From contig NZ_HE978545.1 in NCBI RefSeq assembly GCF_000311785.1, forward strand, positions 1 to 49,797: DNA of 49,797 nt. The letters run 5' to 3'. The stretch's first letter is position 1. Every line of letters begins with the position of its first letter. The notes beneath the pieces were generated by a model, which worked only from the letters and a program-made list of their open reading frames with translations, was not told the origin of the DNA and did no database searches. This DNA comes from Brevibacillus massiliensis. Lineage in GTDB: Bacteria > Bacillota > Bacilli > Brevibacillales > Brevibacillaceae. Positions 26,923 through 35,627 of this stretch are shown piece by piece. A program made the position numbers and the translations under genes.

Positions 26923-28029
26923 ATGCGTATATGGGTGTTGACGAACGAATACGCGCCCTTCATTATCGGCGGGCTCGGGACGGTTGCTACCAATCTGACC
27001 CAATCACTCGCGGCAGGCGGTGCGGAAATGACCGTTTTTACGAGGGGAAGGCAGCAGCGGCCAAGCATTGTGCGTGAAAAGTCGCTTCGGCTGGTTCGGA
27101 TACCCCGAGAGTCCTACCAAGGGAGCTTTCTGCAGGGATTAGCCAGGCGGAAGGGATGGAAAAAACCGGATCTCATCCATATTCACAGTGTGCCATTTGC
27201 CGATGCGGCTATGCTCTGCAAGCAGAGATGGGGGATACCCGTCGTGTATACCTGTCACTCGCTGGTTGTTCAGGAATCGCTTACTCCCCGTCGCCGGCTG
27301 GTAGCCAAGCGGCAGGAAAAGCTGCTTCACGCCGCCGATTGTGTCGTGGTGCCGAGCCAGTGGCAAAAGGAGAGTCTGCAAACACTCTACCCGTTCTGCT
27401 ACGGCAAGACAGTTGTGATCGAAAACGGTGTACACGTCAGAAAAAAACCGGGCAGTTCGCCAAGGCATCGGCTTTTGTTCGTAGGGCGGCTGACGTATTC
27501 AAAGGGAATCGCCGAGCTGATCGAGGCCGTCGCCCAATTGGCCAAGGTCAACCCAAAAACAAGGCTTGGAATCGTCGGCAAGGGGATCGGAAAGTTTGAA
27601 AGAAAGCTCAAGCAAAAAGCTGCCCGTCTGAAGGTGGCCGGAAGAATCCGCTGGTTGGGTTTTCGCCAGCCCGAAGAGGTGCGAAGGCTGTACGGCAGTT
27701 ACGGAGCGGTCATCGTTCCCAGCCGTCGGGAGTCGTTTGGGCTGGTTGCGCTGGAGGCGCTTGCCAGCGGCGTTCCGCTTGTCTCTACCACTTCCGGCGG
27801 TCTCGCCCAGATCGTGAGCAGCGAAGTGGCCGAGGTCGTTCCGGCCGTCAATAAGGACGCCATTGCCAAGGCGGTGCAAAATATGTGGGCGGAGAAAGAA
27901 CACACCAAAGAGCGGGTCCAAGCCGGTCTGGCCGCCGCAGCCAAATACAGTTGGAAGGCAATTGCCGCCCGTTATCGCGGTTTGTTTGAATCCATCACCG
28001 CGGGAGAGGAGGAGGCCATGGATGTCTAG
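26923..28029 (+). CDS. cotSA: GT4 glycosyltransferase, CotSA-like
   Basis: The 368-residue GT-B enzyme starts at the base after the cotS stop, so translation is coupled. GGLGTVATNLTQSL (about residue 16) is the N-terminal glycine loop, HIHSVPFADAA and YTCHSLV follow, FVGRLTYSKGIAELI begins the C-terminal domain, and SRRESFGLVALEALASGVP is the E-x7-E donor site. The arrangement cotS followed by a GT4 parallels the B. subtilis cotSA-cotS pair, whose glycosyltransferase is itself a coat component. Its last codons overlap the next gene by eight bases. Confidence 0.8.
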   Translation: MRIWVLTNEYAPFIIGGLGTVATNLTQSLAAGGAEMTVFTRGRQQRPSIVREKSLRLVRIPRESYQGSFLQGLARRKGWKKPDLIHIHSVPFADAAMLCKQRWGIPVVYTCHSLVVQESLTPRRRLVAKRQEKLLHAADCVVVPSQWQKESLQTLYPFCYGKTVVIENGVHVRKKPGSSPRHRLLFVGRLTYSKGIAELIEAVAQLAKVNPKTRLGIVGKGIGKFERKLKQKAARLKVAGRIRWLGFRQPEEVRRLYGSYGAVIVPSRRESFGLVALEALASGVPLVSTTSGGLAQIVSSEVAEVVPAVNKDAIAKAVQNMWAEKEHTKERVQAGLAAAAKYSWKAIAARYRGLFESITAGEEEAMDV

Positions 28030-28821
28030 ACATAGATGGACGTTGAAGACGGCCTGGAAAGCGAAGCGACAGGGGGCTGTCTGGATTGTGGAGGACCAGG
28101 ACGGCAGGCGAGGATACTTCAAGTTTGCGACAAAGCGCCAATGGTTTTTCTCCGGGCCGATGATTGCCAATGAATTCATTGCCGCCGCACTTGCCAGAAA
28201 GCTCGGTTTCCCCGTCGCTTCATTGGAGATAGCTGACGTCCGGGGACCAGACGGAAAAAAAGCAAGGGAATTGTATCCAAGGCGAAAAAGGCTGCGGAAG
28301 TGATTCGATGGAAGGATGCCGCTCCCGAGGTGAAAAGGCATCCGGAAAAGTATGTAAACCGTACCGGGCTGCTCAGCCAGCTGGTCGTCTTCGACGCTTG
28401 GATCGCCAATATTGACCGTTCGACAGGGAAAAATCTGATCCTCTACCGGGAGCATTCCGGTGAAAAATACAATTGGTACCTGATCGATCACGGACTTACT
28501 CTCTACGGTTCACCCAACAAGTGGAGATATTACGGAAAGTGGAACTCACCCACCTGGAGACGGCTGTGGCGCCATTACCACGTACCCAAAGGGCTGCTGC
28601 AGCTTCAGTCGTCGGCGCAAAGACTTGAACCGATGATTGCCAAAATCGAGTCCTTGTCGCGCTCGGAGATCGACGCTGCCATCAGGTGCGCTCCCAAGGG
28701 ATTTCTGCGGGAAAAGGAGCGGCAGTTTATCCGGCGACTGCTGCGATACCGGCAAAGGCGATTGAGGAAGATCATCCATAGATGGCTGGCGTTCCGGGGC
28801 ACAAAAGAGTACGCCGGCTGA
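28022..28821 (+). CDS. HipA-like kinase-fold protein, split at an A7 slippery tract
   Basis: ATG 28022 opens a 93-residue frame (WIVEDQDGRRGYFKF, NEFIAAALARKLGFPVASLE) ending at 28303. A second frame, open from about 28262 and startable only at GTG 28300, encodes LLSQLVVFDAWIANIDRST, GKNLILY and LIDHGLTL, the N-x-DR-N and DHG active-site motifs of HipA-like kinases. The halves belong together: at 28255-28261 the reading is A_AAA_AAA, and a -1 shift there gives GKKSKGIVSKAKKAAEVI and a 266-residue protein. GTG 28300 has no ribosome-binding site. Programmed -1 frameshifting, transcript slippage, a true mutation or a lost A in the read would all produce this. It is the third gene of the cotS operon. 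Confidence 0.65.
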
Positions 28822-28830
28822 CATAAAACG

Positions 28831-28858
28831 AACTCCCCGTTGCCGCCAACAGGGAGTT
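28831..28858. terminator. Terminator between the cotS operon and the convergent GT4 gene
   Basis: AACTCCC (28831-28837) pairs with GGGAGTT (28852-28858), followed by TTGCG; the extended arms AAACGAACTCCC/GGGAGTTTT help both directions. Confidence 0.7.
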
Positions 28859-28885
28859 TTGCGCCTTATCCTTCCTGCAGAATCC

Positions 28886-30031
28886 TTATGGCTCCAGCTC
28901 TGCCGCTGTTGGCCGCTCACTCTGGTGCCGCTCTCCGAACTTCACATAGATCTCTTCGTAACGGGCCGCAGCCATCGCCCAATCAAAATGGTTGTGCACG
29001 GTCAGCTGTGCTTCGGCAGCCAATGTGTCTGCCAGGCTTGGGGTCAAGATCAGCTTTTCGATCGCCTTGGCGAATTCCTGCGGATTTGTGTAGTCGCGGA
29101 CGAGGATGCCGTTTTGCGGGTTGATGATTTCCGGGATGCCTCCCCGTTTGGACGCGACGACGGGCAGTCCGCTAGCCATCGCCTCCACATTGACCAGCCC
29201 GAAAGCCTCCTTAAACTGAGTGGGACAGACAAAGCAATCTCCCAACCAGTAGATCTGGTGTATGTCAGCGGGGCTTACCTTTCCCAGGAAGCGTATGTCG
29301 ACCCCTGACTTTTTGGCCGTTTGCTTTAAAAATTGCTTGTATGGTTTGCTGCATCGACCAACGAGTATCAGCCGCACCGAAGGGATTTTTTGCTTTACAA
29401 TCCCCGTCGCTTCAACCAGCACGTGAACTCCTTTTTTGGGAATGATCCTTCCTGTATAAAGGATGTTGTACGAATTTGTCAAAGAATAGCGGGCGAGTGC
29501 AATCTCCTTTTCTAACAGGTTGGGAGCCCGAAACCGGGATAAGTCTACCCCAAGGTGGATATTGATGATTTTTTTGGAATAACGGGGAAATTCCTTTGCG
29601 TAGTGCTTTCGGATGAAGTGGCTGTTGCAGATCACGACAGTAGCTTTTTTGATTACGTCACGCCTCTCTTTTTTGGGCAGCGTAGTCATGAACGTCAGGG
29701 AATGCAGCACGAGAATAAGCGTCTGTCTGGGAAAAAAGCTGCGCAGAACAGGAATGTACTGGGGACGGTTTTCTACCTGGATACAATCAAATTGGCGGGT
29801 TTTGATGTATTGTATGACACCCGACAGGTAGCCGGGCTCGCTCTCTATGCGCTTGATCGTCAGGTTCCCATCTTTGGTGCTGTTCGGGTAGTGCTTTGAT
29901 TTTCGGCTGATGATCGTGACGTCATGCCTCTCGGCGACTCGTTTCGCCGTTTCGTATATGCTAATCTCAACCGATCCTCCCGTTTTGGCGGAGACAGTAT
30001 ATGCAGGTGGCGCAATAATCAAGATGTTCAT
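28886..30031 (-). CDS. GT4 glycosyltransferase of the coat locus
   Basis: A 381-residue GT-B glycosyltransferase: MNILIIAPPAYTVSAKTGGS at the N-terminus, YTGRIIPKKGVHVLVEA at the domain boundary and FKEAFGLVNVEAMASGLP as donor site. ATG 30031 follows AAGGGGGG; six more residues would be added by the upstream in-frame start 30049. It resembles the 26923 protein in length and layout and may be the second sugar transferase of a coat glycan. It converges on the cotS operon, and its leader shares a sequence block with that of the ATP-grasp gene. Confidence 0.85.
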   Translation of the reverse strand: MNILIIAPPAYTVSAKTGGSVEISIYETAKRVAERHDVTIISRKSKHYPNSTKDGNLTIKRIESEPGYLSGVIQYIKTRQFDCIQVENRPQYIPVLRSFFPRQTLILVLHSLTFMTTLPKKERRDVIKKATVVICNSHFIRKHYAKEFPRYSKKIINIHLGVDLSRFRAPNLLEKEIALARYSLTNSYNILYTGRIIPKKGVHVLVEATGIVKQKIPSVRLILVGRCSKPYKQFLKQTAKKSGVDIRFLGKVSPADIHQIYWLGDCFVCPTQFKEAFGLVNVEAMASGLPVVASKRGGIPEIINPQNGILVRDYTNPQEFAKAIEKLILTPSLADTLAAEAQLTVHNHFDWAMAAARYEEIYVKFGERHQSERPTAAELEP

Positions 30032-30133
30032 CAGATTTCCCCCCTTCATTCCCTGTGGGGTTTCTCATAAACATCTTATGTCTATTACGGTTTCTTCGAT
30101 TGTACGATAGTCACGTCAGCGAGCGGACACTAG

Positions 30134-30179
30134 AAAACCAAGGCTCTCTGCCTTCGTCTGACGAGCAGCGCCTTGGTTT
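30134..30179 (-). terminator. Terminator of the DUF2621 gene
   Basis: On the minus strand AAACCAAGGC (30079 end of the pair at 30179-30170) pairs with GCCTTGGTTT (30144-30135) and runs into a short T-run. It sits just upstream of the GT4 leader. Confidence 0.65.
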
Positions 30180-30184
30180 CGGGC

Positions 30185-30613
30185 TCAAGCTTTTAAGTAT
30201 TTTTCATACGGGGCGTAATTGATCTGCTTCTCCTGCAGGTGAGCGATCAACCACTTGTGGTCCCGTTTCGGCGTGGCAACGATGTACCCTTTGATGACGT
30301 GTTCGGGGCTGATGGTGGTTGCCTTCTCTTCCAGTGCGATTTGCCCGATTTTAGCGGCGATCGAGCGGCGGGCGACATCGCGAAACAACTGCGGCACCGG
30401 TTCAACCAATTCGTTTAGAAAGCGGAGGGTTTCGTCCGTCCACATGGAGCGGGTCTGCTCGATGTAGTAATCCTGCCAATCCAGCTCAGACTTGCCGTCC
30501 TGCTTTGGCATCGACTTGAGAAACTTGCGGAACATGAAGTAGCCGCCAATCGCAAACAGGCCGACTAAAAGAAATGTCCATCCAATGATAAAGATCGAAA
30601 ATCCAGTGTTCAT
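30185..30613 (-). CDS. DUF2621 family membrane-anchored protein
   Basis: The product of 142 residues has one strong N-terminal membrane helix (FSIFIIGWTFLLVGLFAIGG, residues 5-24) followed by a charged soluble region: LDWQDYYIEQTRSMWTDETL, then a helical RSIAAKIGQIALEE segment and VIKGYIVATPKRDHKWL. The set of motifs is that of DUF2621 (YneK-like) proteins of Bacillales, of unknown role. ATG 30613 is chosen so that the membrane helix follows directly; GTG 30628 has a GAGGT that almost touches it. A terminator follows at 30134-30179. Confidence 0.65.
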   Translation of the reverse strand: MNTGFSIFIIGWTFLLVGLFAIGGYFMFRKFLKSMPKQDGKSELDWQDYYIEQTRSMWTDETLRFLNELVEPVPQLFRDVARRSIAAKIGQIALEEKATTISPEHVIKGYIVATPKRDHKWLIAHLQEKQINYAPYEKYLKA

Positions 30614-30996
30614 CTGACTCTCGTTCACACCTCAACTTCGCATGATTTTCGTATGCCGGCTCTATCATGCAGCCGCAAGACTTCACTTTCACAAACGGCG
30701 CTGATAGGATATTGGTGTAGTAAGCCTGCCGCTTTTGCAAATCACGATGAATATACTTACTAATGTACCAAAAAAACGGCCGTTTTCATACAGCATCCGT
30801 TAAAAAAAATGGAACGAACGTTCTGCCGACAGCAGCCAATCACGAAGCGACTCCTCTCTGGCCAGAGCGAGTGTTCAGATTTGCTTATTTTCCTCTTTCC
30901 AATACGGCTGACTACAGGTATCATATAAGTAAAGCGCTTGCGGCAGACAGACCGGCTCACGGTCTTCAAGCGGGCGAGTAAAGGAGGTTGGCGCAT
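30614..30996. promoter_or_regulatory. 383-base gap with three perfect palindromes
   Basis: No gene is seen. AAAACGGCCGTTTT (30773-30786), GAACGAACGTTC (30812-30823, the GAAC-N4-GTTC core of Gram-positive LexA boxes) and CTCTGGCCAGAG (30856-30867) lie about 40 bases apart between the divergent genes 30613 (-) and 30997 (+). Any could be an operator; none is proven. Confidence 0.4.
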
Positions 30997-31374
30997 ATGT
31001 TCAAGCTTGGACAACGCGTCATTATCGTTGCCGACTCCTTCGAGCAATCCCTACCTATCGGAGAATACGCTTATATCATCGGGCGCGACCGGAACCCGGA
31101 CAGCGCGTTTTCTTGGATTATCCGTATTCCTAAAGTAGATAAACACCTTCCTGTCACGGAAGAAGACATCGCGTTGGAAGAACAGCTGTTGGAGCAGGAA
31201 GCGGAGAAGGTGCAGCGTGAGGCCTTGCTGGACTGGGCATTGGCTACGCGCAATGAAATGCTGTTTCGACACCTGATGGGAATCTCCGATGAAGTCGAGG
31301 AAGAGAGCGAAAACTCGGTAAAAGAGTCCGCGGAGGAGTTTATACGAAAAGTGAATATAAAGGCCTGGATTTGA
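30997..31374 (+). CDS. Hypothetical protein with SH3-like start and acidic helical tail
   Basis: The 125-residue protein starts at ATG 30997, eight bases after AGGAGG; TTG 30988 abuts that site. The first 45 residues (FKLGQRVIIVADSFEQSLPI, YAYIIGRDRN) look like a small beta barrel of the SH3/KOW type. From residue 55 on it is helical and strongly acidic (EEDIALEEQLLEQEAEKVQR, then DEVEEESENS), without membrane segments. I do not recognise the family. Three palindromes lie in its long upstream region, so it may be tightly regulated. Confidence 0.6.
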   Translation: MFKLGQRVIIVADSFEQSLPIGEYAYIIGRDRNPDSAFSWIIRIPKVDKHLPVTEEDIALEEQLLEQEAEKVQREALLDWALATRNEMLFRHLMGISDEVEEESENSVKESAEEFIRKVNIKAWI

Positions 31375-31383
31375 CAGGGGAGA

Positions 31384-31414
31384 AAAAGCGGTTCCGGCAG
31401 AGGGAATCGCTTTT
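31384..31414 (+). terminator. Terminator after the 30997 gene
   Basis: AAAAGCGGTTCC (31384-31395) pairs with GGAATCGCTTTT (31403-31414), with a single G-T pair, followed by CTCTTTC. Confidence 0.75.
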
Positions 31415-31436
31415 CTCTTTCGAAAGGCGAAACGAA

Positions 31437-31470
31437 CAGCACCTGAAAGGGCCGCTCGTTTCGGGTGCTG
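31437..31470 (-). terminator. Probable terminator of the ABC transporter operon
   Basis: CAGCACC (31437-31443) pairs with GGTGCTG (31464-31470), five bases beyond the permease stop on the minus strand. The T-run is weak. Confidence 0.5.
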
Positions 31471-31474
31471 CCAT

Positions 31475-32281
31475 TTATTTGAACTGGTTGGTCAGCTTCC
31501 GTTCCAGGTAGGCTACGGCTTGGTACATCAGCGTCGCGACGACGGCGACTACGACCAGACTGACCATGACCAGGGTAAAATTAAAGACTTGGAATCCGTA
31601 AACAATCAGGTAGCCCAAACCCTGTTTGGAGACGAGAAATTCTCCGACGATCACCCCGATCCAGGAGAGTCCGACATTCACCTTCAGTGTCGAAATGATC
31701 GTAGGCATGGTCGCCGGCAAGATCACCAAACTGAACATTTGCCGTTTGCTCGCTCCGAAAGTCCTGACTACCTTGATATAGTTTTGATCCACTTCTTTAA
31801 AGCTCGTGTAGACGACGAGCGTCGTGATGATGATGGACACCGAGCAGGCCATTCCGATGATGGAGAGCAGCCCCGGCCCCAAACCGACGATGAACAGGGG
31901 GCCCAGGGCCACCTTCGGCATGCTGTTGGCAATAACCAGGTACGGGTCCAATACCCGCGAGAGGAAAGGCGACCACCAGATCAGGATCGCGACAAGGGTG
32001 CCGAAAATGGTTCCGAGGAGGAAGCCGACGATCGTCTCCAGGACAGTGGCGAAAATGTGGGGCAGCAGGCTGCCGTCCAGCAGCTTCTCCCAGAAAAGGC
32101 TCCAGACCTTCGAGGGGTAGCTGAAGATCAGAACGTTGATCCAGCCCATCCGCGCGGTCCATTCCCAGATGGCCAAAAAAAGGGCGAAGAGACCGATCTG
32201 CGCGCCAAAGACGAACCACCGCTGGCGAGTTTGGGACCTGACGTAGTCACGATAAATTTGTTCGGTGTCAACTGTTTTCAA
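31475..32281 (-). CDS. ABC transporter permease (SsuC/TauC/ThiX type)
   Basis: A 268-residue inner-membrane permease with six hydrophobic segments and the EAA-loop equivalent in [20 protein letters not shown], which docks on the ATPase. Its sequence is of the BPD-transport group used for sulfonates, taurine, nitrate and thiamine precursors. TTG 32281 is chosen: GGAGGGAG lies six bases upstream, and it overlaps the ATPase gene by 14 bases, typical of coupled ABC genes. GTG 32314 would lie deeper in the ATPase gene. The substrate is undetermined. Confidence 0.85.
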   Translation of the reverse strand: MKTVDTEQIYRDYVRSQTRQRWFVFGAQIGLFALFLAIWEWTARMGWINVLIFSYPSKVWSLFWEKLLDGSLLPHIFATVLETIVGFLLGTIFGTLVAILIWWSPFLSRVLDPYLVIANSMPKVALGPLFIVGLGPGLLSIIGMACSVSIIITTLVVYTSFKEVDQNYIKVVRTFGASKRQMFSLVILPATMPTIISTLKVNVGLSWIGVIVGEFLVSKQGLGYLIVYGFQVFNFTLVMVSLVVVAVVATLMYQAVAYLERKLTNQFK

Positions 32282-33065
32282 CCGTGTCTCCCTCCATCTC
32301 TTTCCAGACTTCACGGAACAGCTGGGTAAAGCCGACTTCGTTGCGGGCGTGGAGAGGAAGTGCCTGGCGAATCGGCTCCGGGACGATCACTTCTTTGCGG
32401 ATACGGCCGGGATTGCGCTCCAGCACGAACAAGCGGTCCCCCATCGCCACGGCTTCCGACAGATCATGCGTCACCAGGATCGCCGTCTTTTTGTGTTTGC
32501 GCAGGGTGGCGATGATCAGGTCTTCCAATTTCAGTTTTGTCTGGTAGTCGAGAGCGGAAAAAGGTTCGTCAAGCAGCAGCACATCCGGCTGGCAGGCGAG
32601 TGTCCGCACCAGTGCGACCCGCTGCCGCATCCCGCCGGATAACTGCCCCGGATACGCCTTGCGAAATTCGCCGAGCCCCATTTCTTCCAGCAAATACAGC
32701 GCGTATTCGATGTTTTCTGCGTTTTTCATCCCTTGTATTTCCAGACCCAGCAGCACATTGTCTTCGATGTTGCGCCAGGAAAACAGATAATCGTGCTGAA
32801 GCATGTAGCCGACTCGGCGCGTGGTTCCTGTCACTTCTTTTCCGTCAATGAGCACTTTTCCCGCGGTCGGACGCTCCAGTCCGGCAATCAGAGAGAGCAA
32901 TGTGGTTTTTCCGCAACCGCTCGGACCGACAAGACAGATAAATTCCCCTTCCTCTACTCGCAAGTCGATCCCTTTGACAGCCATAAAGGCGCTGGTTGGC
33001 GTAACATACAGGTGGGTCACATGGCAAAGTTCGATCTTGGCAGGCGTAGAAGAAAGATGAATCAT
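32268..33065 (-). CDS. ABC transporter ATP-binding protein (SsuB/TauB/ThiZ type)
   Basis: A complete 265-residue ABC ATPase: Walker [10 protein letters not shown] (about 47-55), Q-loop [10 protein letters not shown], signature [13 protein letters not shown] (about 143-155), Walker [13 protein letters not shown] (about 163-174) and the switch histidine in LVTHDLSEA. The short loop after Walker B and the pattern RRVGYMLQ are typical of the sulfonate/thiamine-precursor subgroup. It starts three bases after the stop of the binding-protein gene and overlaps the permease gene, so the three form one operon. Confidence 0.9.
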   Translation of the reverse strand: MIHLSSTPAKIELCHVTHLYVTPTSAFMAVKGIDLRVEEGEFICLVGPSGCGKTTLLSLIAGLERPTAGKVLIDGKEVTGTTRRVGYMLQHDYLFSWRNIEDNVLLGLEIQGMKNAENIEYALYLLEEMGLGEFRKAYPGQLSGGMRQRVALVRTLACQPDVLLLDEPFSALDYQTKLKLEDLIIATLRKHKKTAILVTHDLSEAVAMGDRLFVLERNPGRIRKEVIVPEPIRQALPLHARNEVGFTQLFREVWKEMEGDTVENS

Positions 33066-33068
33066 CTG

Positions 33069-34064
33069 TTATTTCCCCTCTTTCGCTGCCTGGGCGAAGG
33101 ATGTGTCTACCAGCTTCGCGTAGTCGGCACGTTCTTTCAGGACGCCTGCTTCCTGCATGATATCCTGCAGGTTGTTCCATGCCTGTTCGCCCAGAGTCGG
33201 GTCGGTCGCGTAAGAACCCTGCTCGAGGTAACGTTTTACCGAGCTGGTTAAGATCTCCGGTTTTACATCCTGGAAGTAGGGGGCGATCACTTGTGCTGTC
33301 TCTTCGGGAGAGTGGGCGGCGACCCATTGCTGTGCTTTGTAGATGGCGCTGGTAAACTTCTGGATGACATCCTTGTGCTTGTCGATATAGCTCTTTTTTG
33401 CCATATATGAGGTGTACGGCACTGTGCCGCTCTCTTTTCCGAACGACGCCACGACATGGCCGACGCCCTCCTGTTCAAACTGGGAGGCTTGCGGCTCGAA
33501 CAGCTGGACGAAGTCTCCGGTGCCTGACGCGAACGCCCCCGGGATGTTGGCGTAGTCGATATTTTGCAGCATGTTCACGTCTTGTTTCGGATCGATGCCG
33601 TTTTTCTTCAAGACGAATTCTCCCACCATCTGCGGCATCCCGCCGGGACGCTGCCCCAGGTAGTCTTTTCCCTTTACCTGATCCCAGGTGAAACCTGCGA
33701 TCTGCTTGCGGGAGACGAGAAAGGTTCCGTCTGTCTGAGTCAATTGCGCGAAGTTGACAACCGGGTCGGTTGCCCCCTGCTGATGTACGTAAATACTGGT
33801 TTCGGAACCGACCAAAGCGATGTCCACCCCGTCGGACAAGAGCGCAGTCATCGTCTTGTCACCTCCCCAGAGGGTGGTCAGCTCCACTTCCAGTCCGGCG
33901 TCTTTAAAGAATCCTTTTTCGATCGCGACATATTGTGGAGCGTAAAAAAGAGAGCGCGTTACTTCGCCGATTCGCACTTTTTCCGGACTGCTGCCAGAAC
34001 AGCCGGAAAGGAAAGCCACAACCCCCAGGCTTAAGGCAAATGCGAGTGAAAGCCATCGTTTCAT
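33069..34064 (-). CDS. ABC transporter substrate-binding lipoprotein (NMT1/SsuA type)
   Basis: The 331-residue protein has a lipoprotein signal with lipobox FLSGC (Cys 22) and then an NMT1/THI5-like fold: GEVTRSLFYAPQYVAIEKGFF, LWGGDKTMTALLSDGVDIALVG and YANIPGAFASGTGDF. It delivers its ligand to the permease/ATPase encoded downstream. AGGAGGG precedes ATG 34064. No TPP riboswitch-like sequence is seen upstream, which weakens a thiamine-precursor role. Aliphatic sulfonates, taurine-like compounds or pyrimidines remain possible. Confidence 0.9.
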   Translation of the reverse strand: MKRWLSLAFALSLGVVAFLSGCSGSSPEKVRIGEVTRSLFYAPQYVAIEKGFFKDAGLEVELTTLWGGDKTMTALLSDGVDIALVGSETSIYVHQQGATDPVVNFAQLTQTDGTFLVSRKQIAGFTWDQVKGKDYLGQRPGGMPQMVGEFVLKKNGIDPKQDVNMLQNIDYANIPGAFASGTGDFVQLFEPQASQFEQEGVGHVVASFGKESGTVPYTSYMAKKSYIDKHKDVIQKFTSAIYKAQQWVAAHSPEETAQVIAPYFQDVKPEILTSSVKRYLEQGSYATDPTLGEQAWNNLQDIMQEAGVLKERADYAKLVDTSFAQAAKEGK

Positions 34065-34194
34065 GCTAATCCCTCCTAGGCGTATGTCTAGAATAGGGTA
34101 TGCGGCCCGGAAAAAATGGTGAATGCCCAGCTCCTTTCATTCCGGGCTGGGAATCCTTAGAGGAAAGAGACCGTACGAAGGAGGCAAGGTGCTT

Positions 34195-35139
34195 GTGATC
34201 GTGATCTTTTTGGGAACCGGTTCGGGCGCTCCCACCACAAAACGGAATGTGAGCGCCATCGCGCTTTGGTTTATCCAACGAGGCAAATGGTGGCTGTTTG
34301 ACTGCGGCGAGGGGACCCAGCACCAGCTGCAGCGCACCCCGCTCAGGCTGAGCGGGCTGGAGAAGGTGTTTCTTACCCATTTGCACGGCGACCACCTGTT
34401 TGGACTGATCGGGCTGTTGGCCAGCAGATCCCTGCGCGGCGGAGCGCTGTCGCCCGTACAGCTGTACGGTCCGCCCGGGCTGGCTCAGTACGTCGAAGCG
34501 GTGATGTCGGTCAGCCCGGTTCACTTGCAGTACCCGCTGTCCATCCAGACGGTGGAAGCGGGCAAGGTCTTTGAGGACGATACGCTTGAAGTGAGCTGCG
34601 CCGCCGTTTCCCACCGCATTCCTGCATTCGCCTATGCACTCACAGAGAAACCGACAGCGGGCGCTTTTCGTAGTACATTGGCAAAGGCAGCGGGCATTCC
34701 GCCCGGGCCGCTTTACGGGCGTTTGAAGCGCGGCGAGACGATCCGGCTTGCGAATGGACGCGTATTTCGCGGCGAAGATTTTGTGGGCCCCGCCCAGCCG
34801 GGCCGCAAGATCGTCTTTAGCGGCGATACGGCACCGTGCGAAGCGCTCATTTCGCTGGCGCGGGGAGCGGATGTGCTCATCCACGAAGCTACCTACGCAC
34901 AGCAGCATCTGGAGCTGGCCAAAAGGAGCGCACACTCCACTGCCGCAGGGGCCGCCGGCATCGCCCGCGAGGCACAGGTCAGACGGTTGATCCTGACCCA
35001 TTTCAGCCCGCGCTATGACGATCCCGAAGCCGAAGTTACCCTTGAGACGCTGCTCAGCGAGGCCAGAGACGTATTTCCCGACACATGGCTCGCGGAAGAT
35101 TTTGCCCGCTTTGAGGTAAAGCGTCGGCGGCTTACATAG
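34195..35139 (+). CDS. rnz: Ribonuclease Z (tRNase Z)
   Basis: A 314-residue metallo-beta-lactamase-fold endonuclease that matures tRNA 3' ends. FLGTGSGAPT opens the fold, FDCGEGTQHQL is the RNase Z landmark, LTHLHGDHLFGL is the HxHxDH zinc motif (about residue 62), GDTAP supplies the bridging Asp, and LTHFSPRY is the late histidine. Start: GTG 34195, ten bases after AAGGAGG; GTG 34189 is only four bases away. It is divergent from the ABC operon with 130 bases between the starts. Confidence 0.9.
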   Translation: MIVIFLGTGSGAPTTKRNVSAIALWFIQRGKWWLFDCGEGTQHQLQRTPLRLSGLEKVFLTHLHGDHLFGLIGLLASRSLRGGALSPVQLYGPPGLAQYVEAVMSVSPVHLQYPLSIQTVEAGKVFEDDTLEVSCAAVSHRIPAFAYALTEKPTAGAFRSTLAKAAGIPPGPLYGRLKRGETIRLANGRVFRGEDFVGPAQPGRKIVFSGDTAPCEALISLARGADVLIHEATYAQQHLELAKRSAHSTAAGAAGIAREAQVRRLILTHFSPRYDDPEAEVTLETLLSEARDVFPDTWLAEDFARFEVKRRRLT

Positions 35140-35207
35140 TCATCAGCTGATCGAGTCTCGACGATATGGAACATGTATGGTACAAGCAAGGGAGAAAGGA
35201 GGTGTGC

Positions 35208-35499
35208 ATGGTGGAGTGGACATTTGATCCGGCACTGCTTTTGCTGTTGACGGGGATTGTGAGCTGCCTGTCTGGCTTCATTCTGGCCAGACCGCTGGCA
35301 CAGCCCCGCATGATTGCCTGGAGGGACCTGTGGGCAACGGATGGTTCCAGTACTGCTGCTGTTTTTGTGGAAAGCACCTGCGGCAACAGCTTTGTACTGG
35401 GTGGCCGGTTCGATCTTTGCGCTTCTGGAGCGAGTCTTTTACCGGATCGGCTGGGGGAGGCGAGTCCTTCGCCGCGGCGTGACGGAAGCTGCCGAATGA
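35208..35499 (+). pseudogene. Small two-helix membrane protein with a frame break
   Basis: ATG 35208 behind AAAGGAGGTG encodes MVEWTFDPALLLLLTG and a membrane helix, then RMIAWRDLWATDGSSTAAVF. That frame continues through the terminator at 35508-35548, which a real gene should not do. One base over, the frame reads LWKAPAATALYWVAGSIFAL and ends at 35499, just before the terminator. Dropping one T from the T5 run at 35362-35366 joins both into a protein of about 97 residues with two membrane helices. This may be a mutation or a read error. I do not recognise the product. Confidence 0.45.
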
Positions 35500-35507
35500 A
35501 TCCTGCA

Positions 35508-35548
35508 AAGCAGACAGCCTCCATAGCGGGTCTGTCTGCTTGTTTTTT
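35508..35548 (+). terminator. Intrinsic terminator
   Basis: AAGCAGACAG (35508-35517) pairs perfectly with CTGTCTGCTT (35532-35541), followed by GTTTTTT. Confidence 0.85.
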
Positions 35549-35627
35549 CCCGAATGATTTTAGTGTATAGCCTATCCCACACAGCGTATTTCGACATACA
35601 TTGGATATACGAGGGAGGTGTTATGCC

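Noticed and set aside
25873-27003. 376-codon minus-strand frame opposite the cotS-type gene
   Set aside because: It lies opposite a clear CotS-family gene and overlaps the next glycosyltransferase; no ribosome-binding site or family pattern.
34065-34194. TPP riboswitch upstream of the NMT1-type binding-protein gene
   Set aside because: The conserved CUGAGA core was not found in the 130-base leader.
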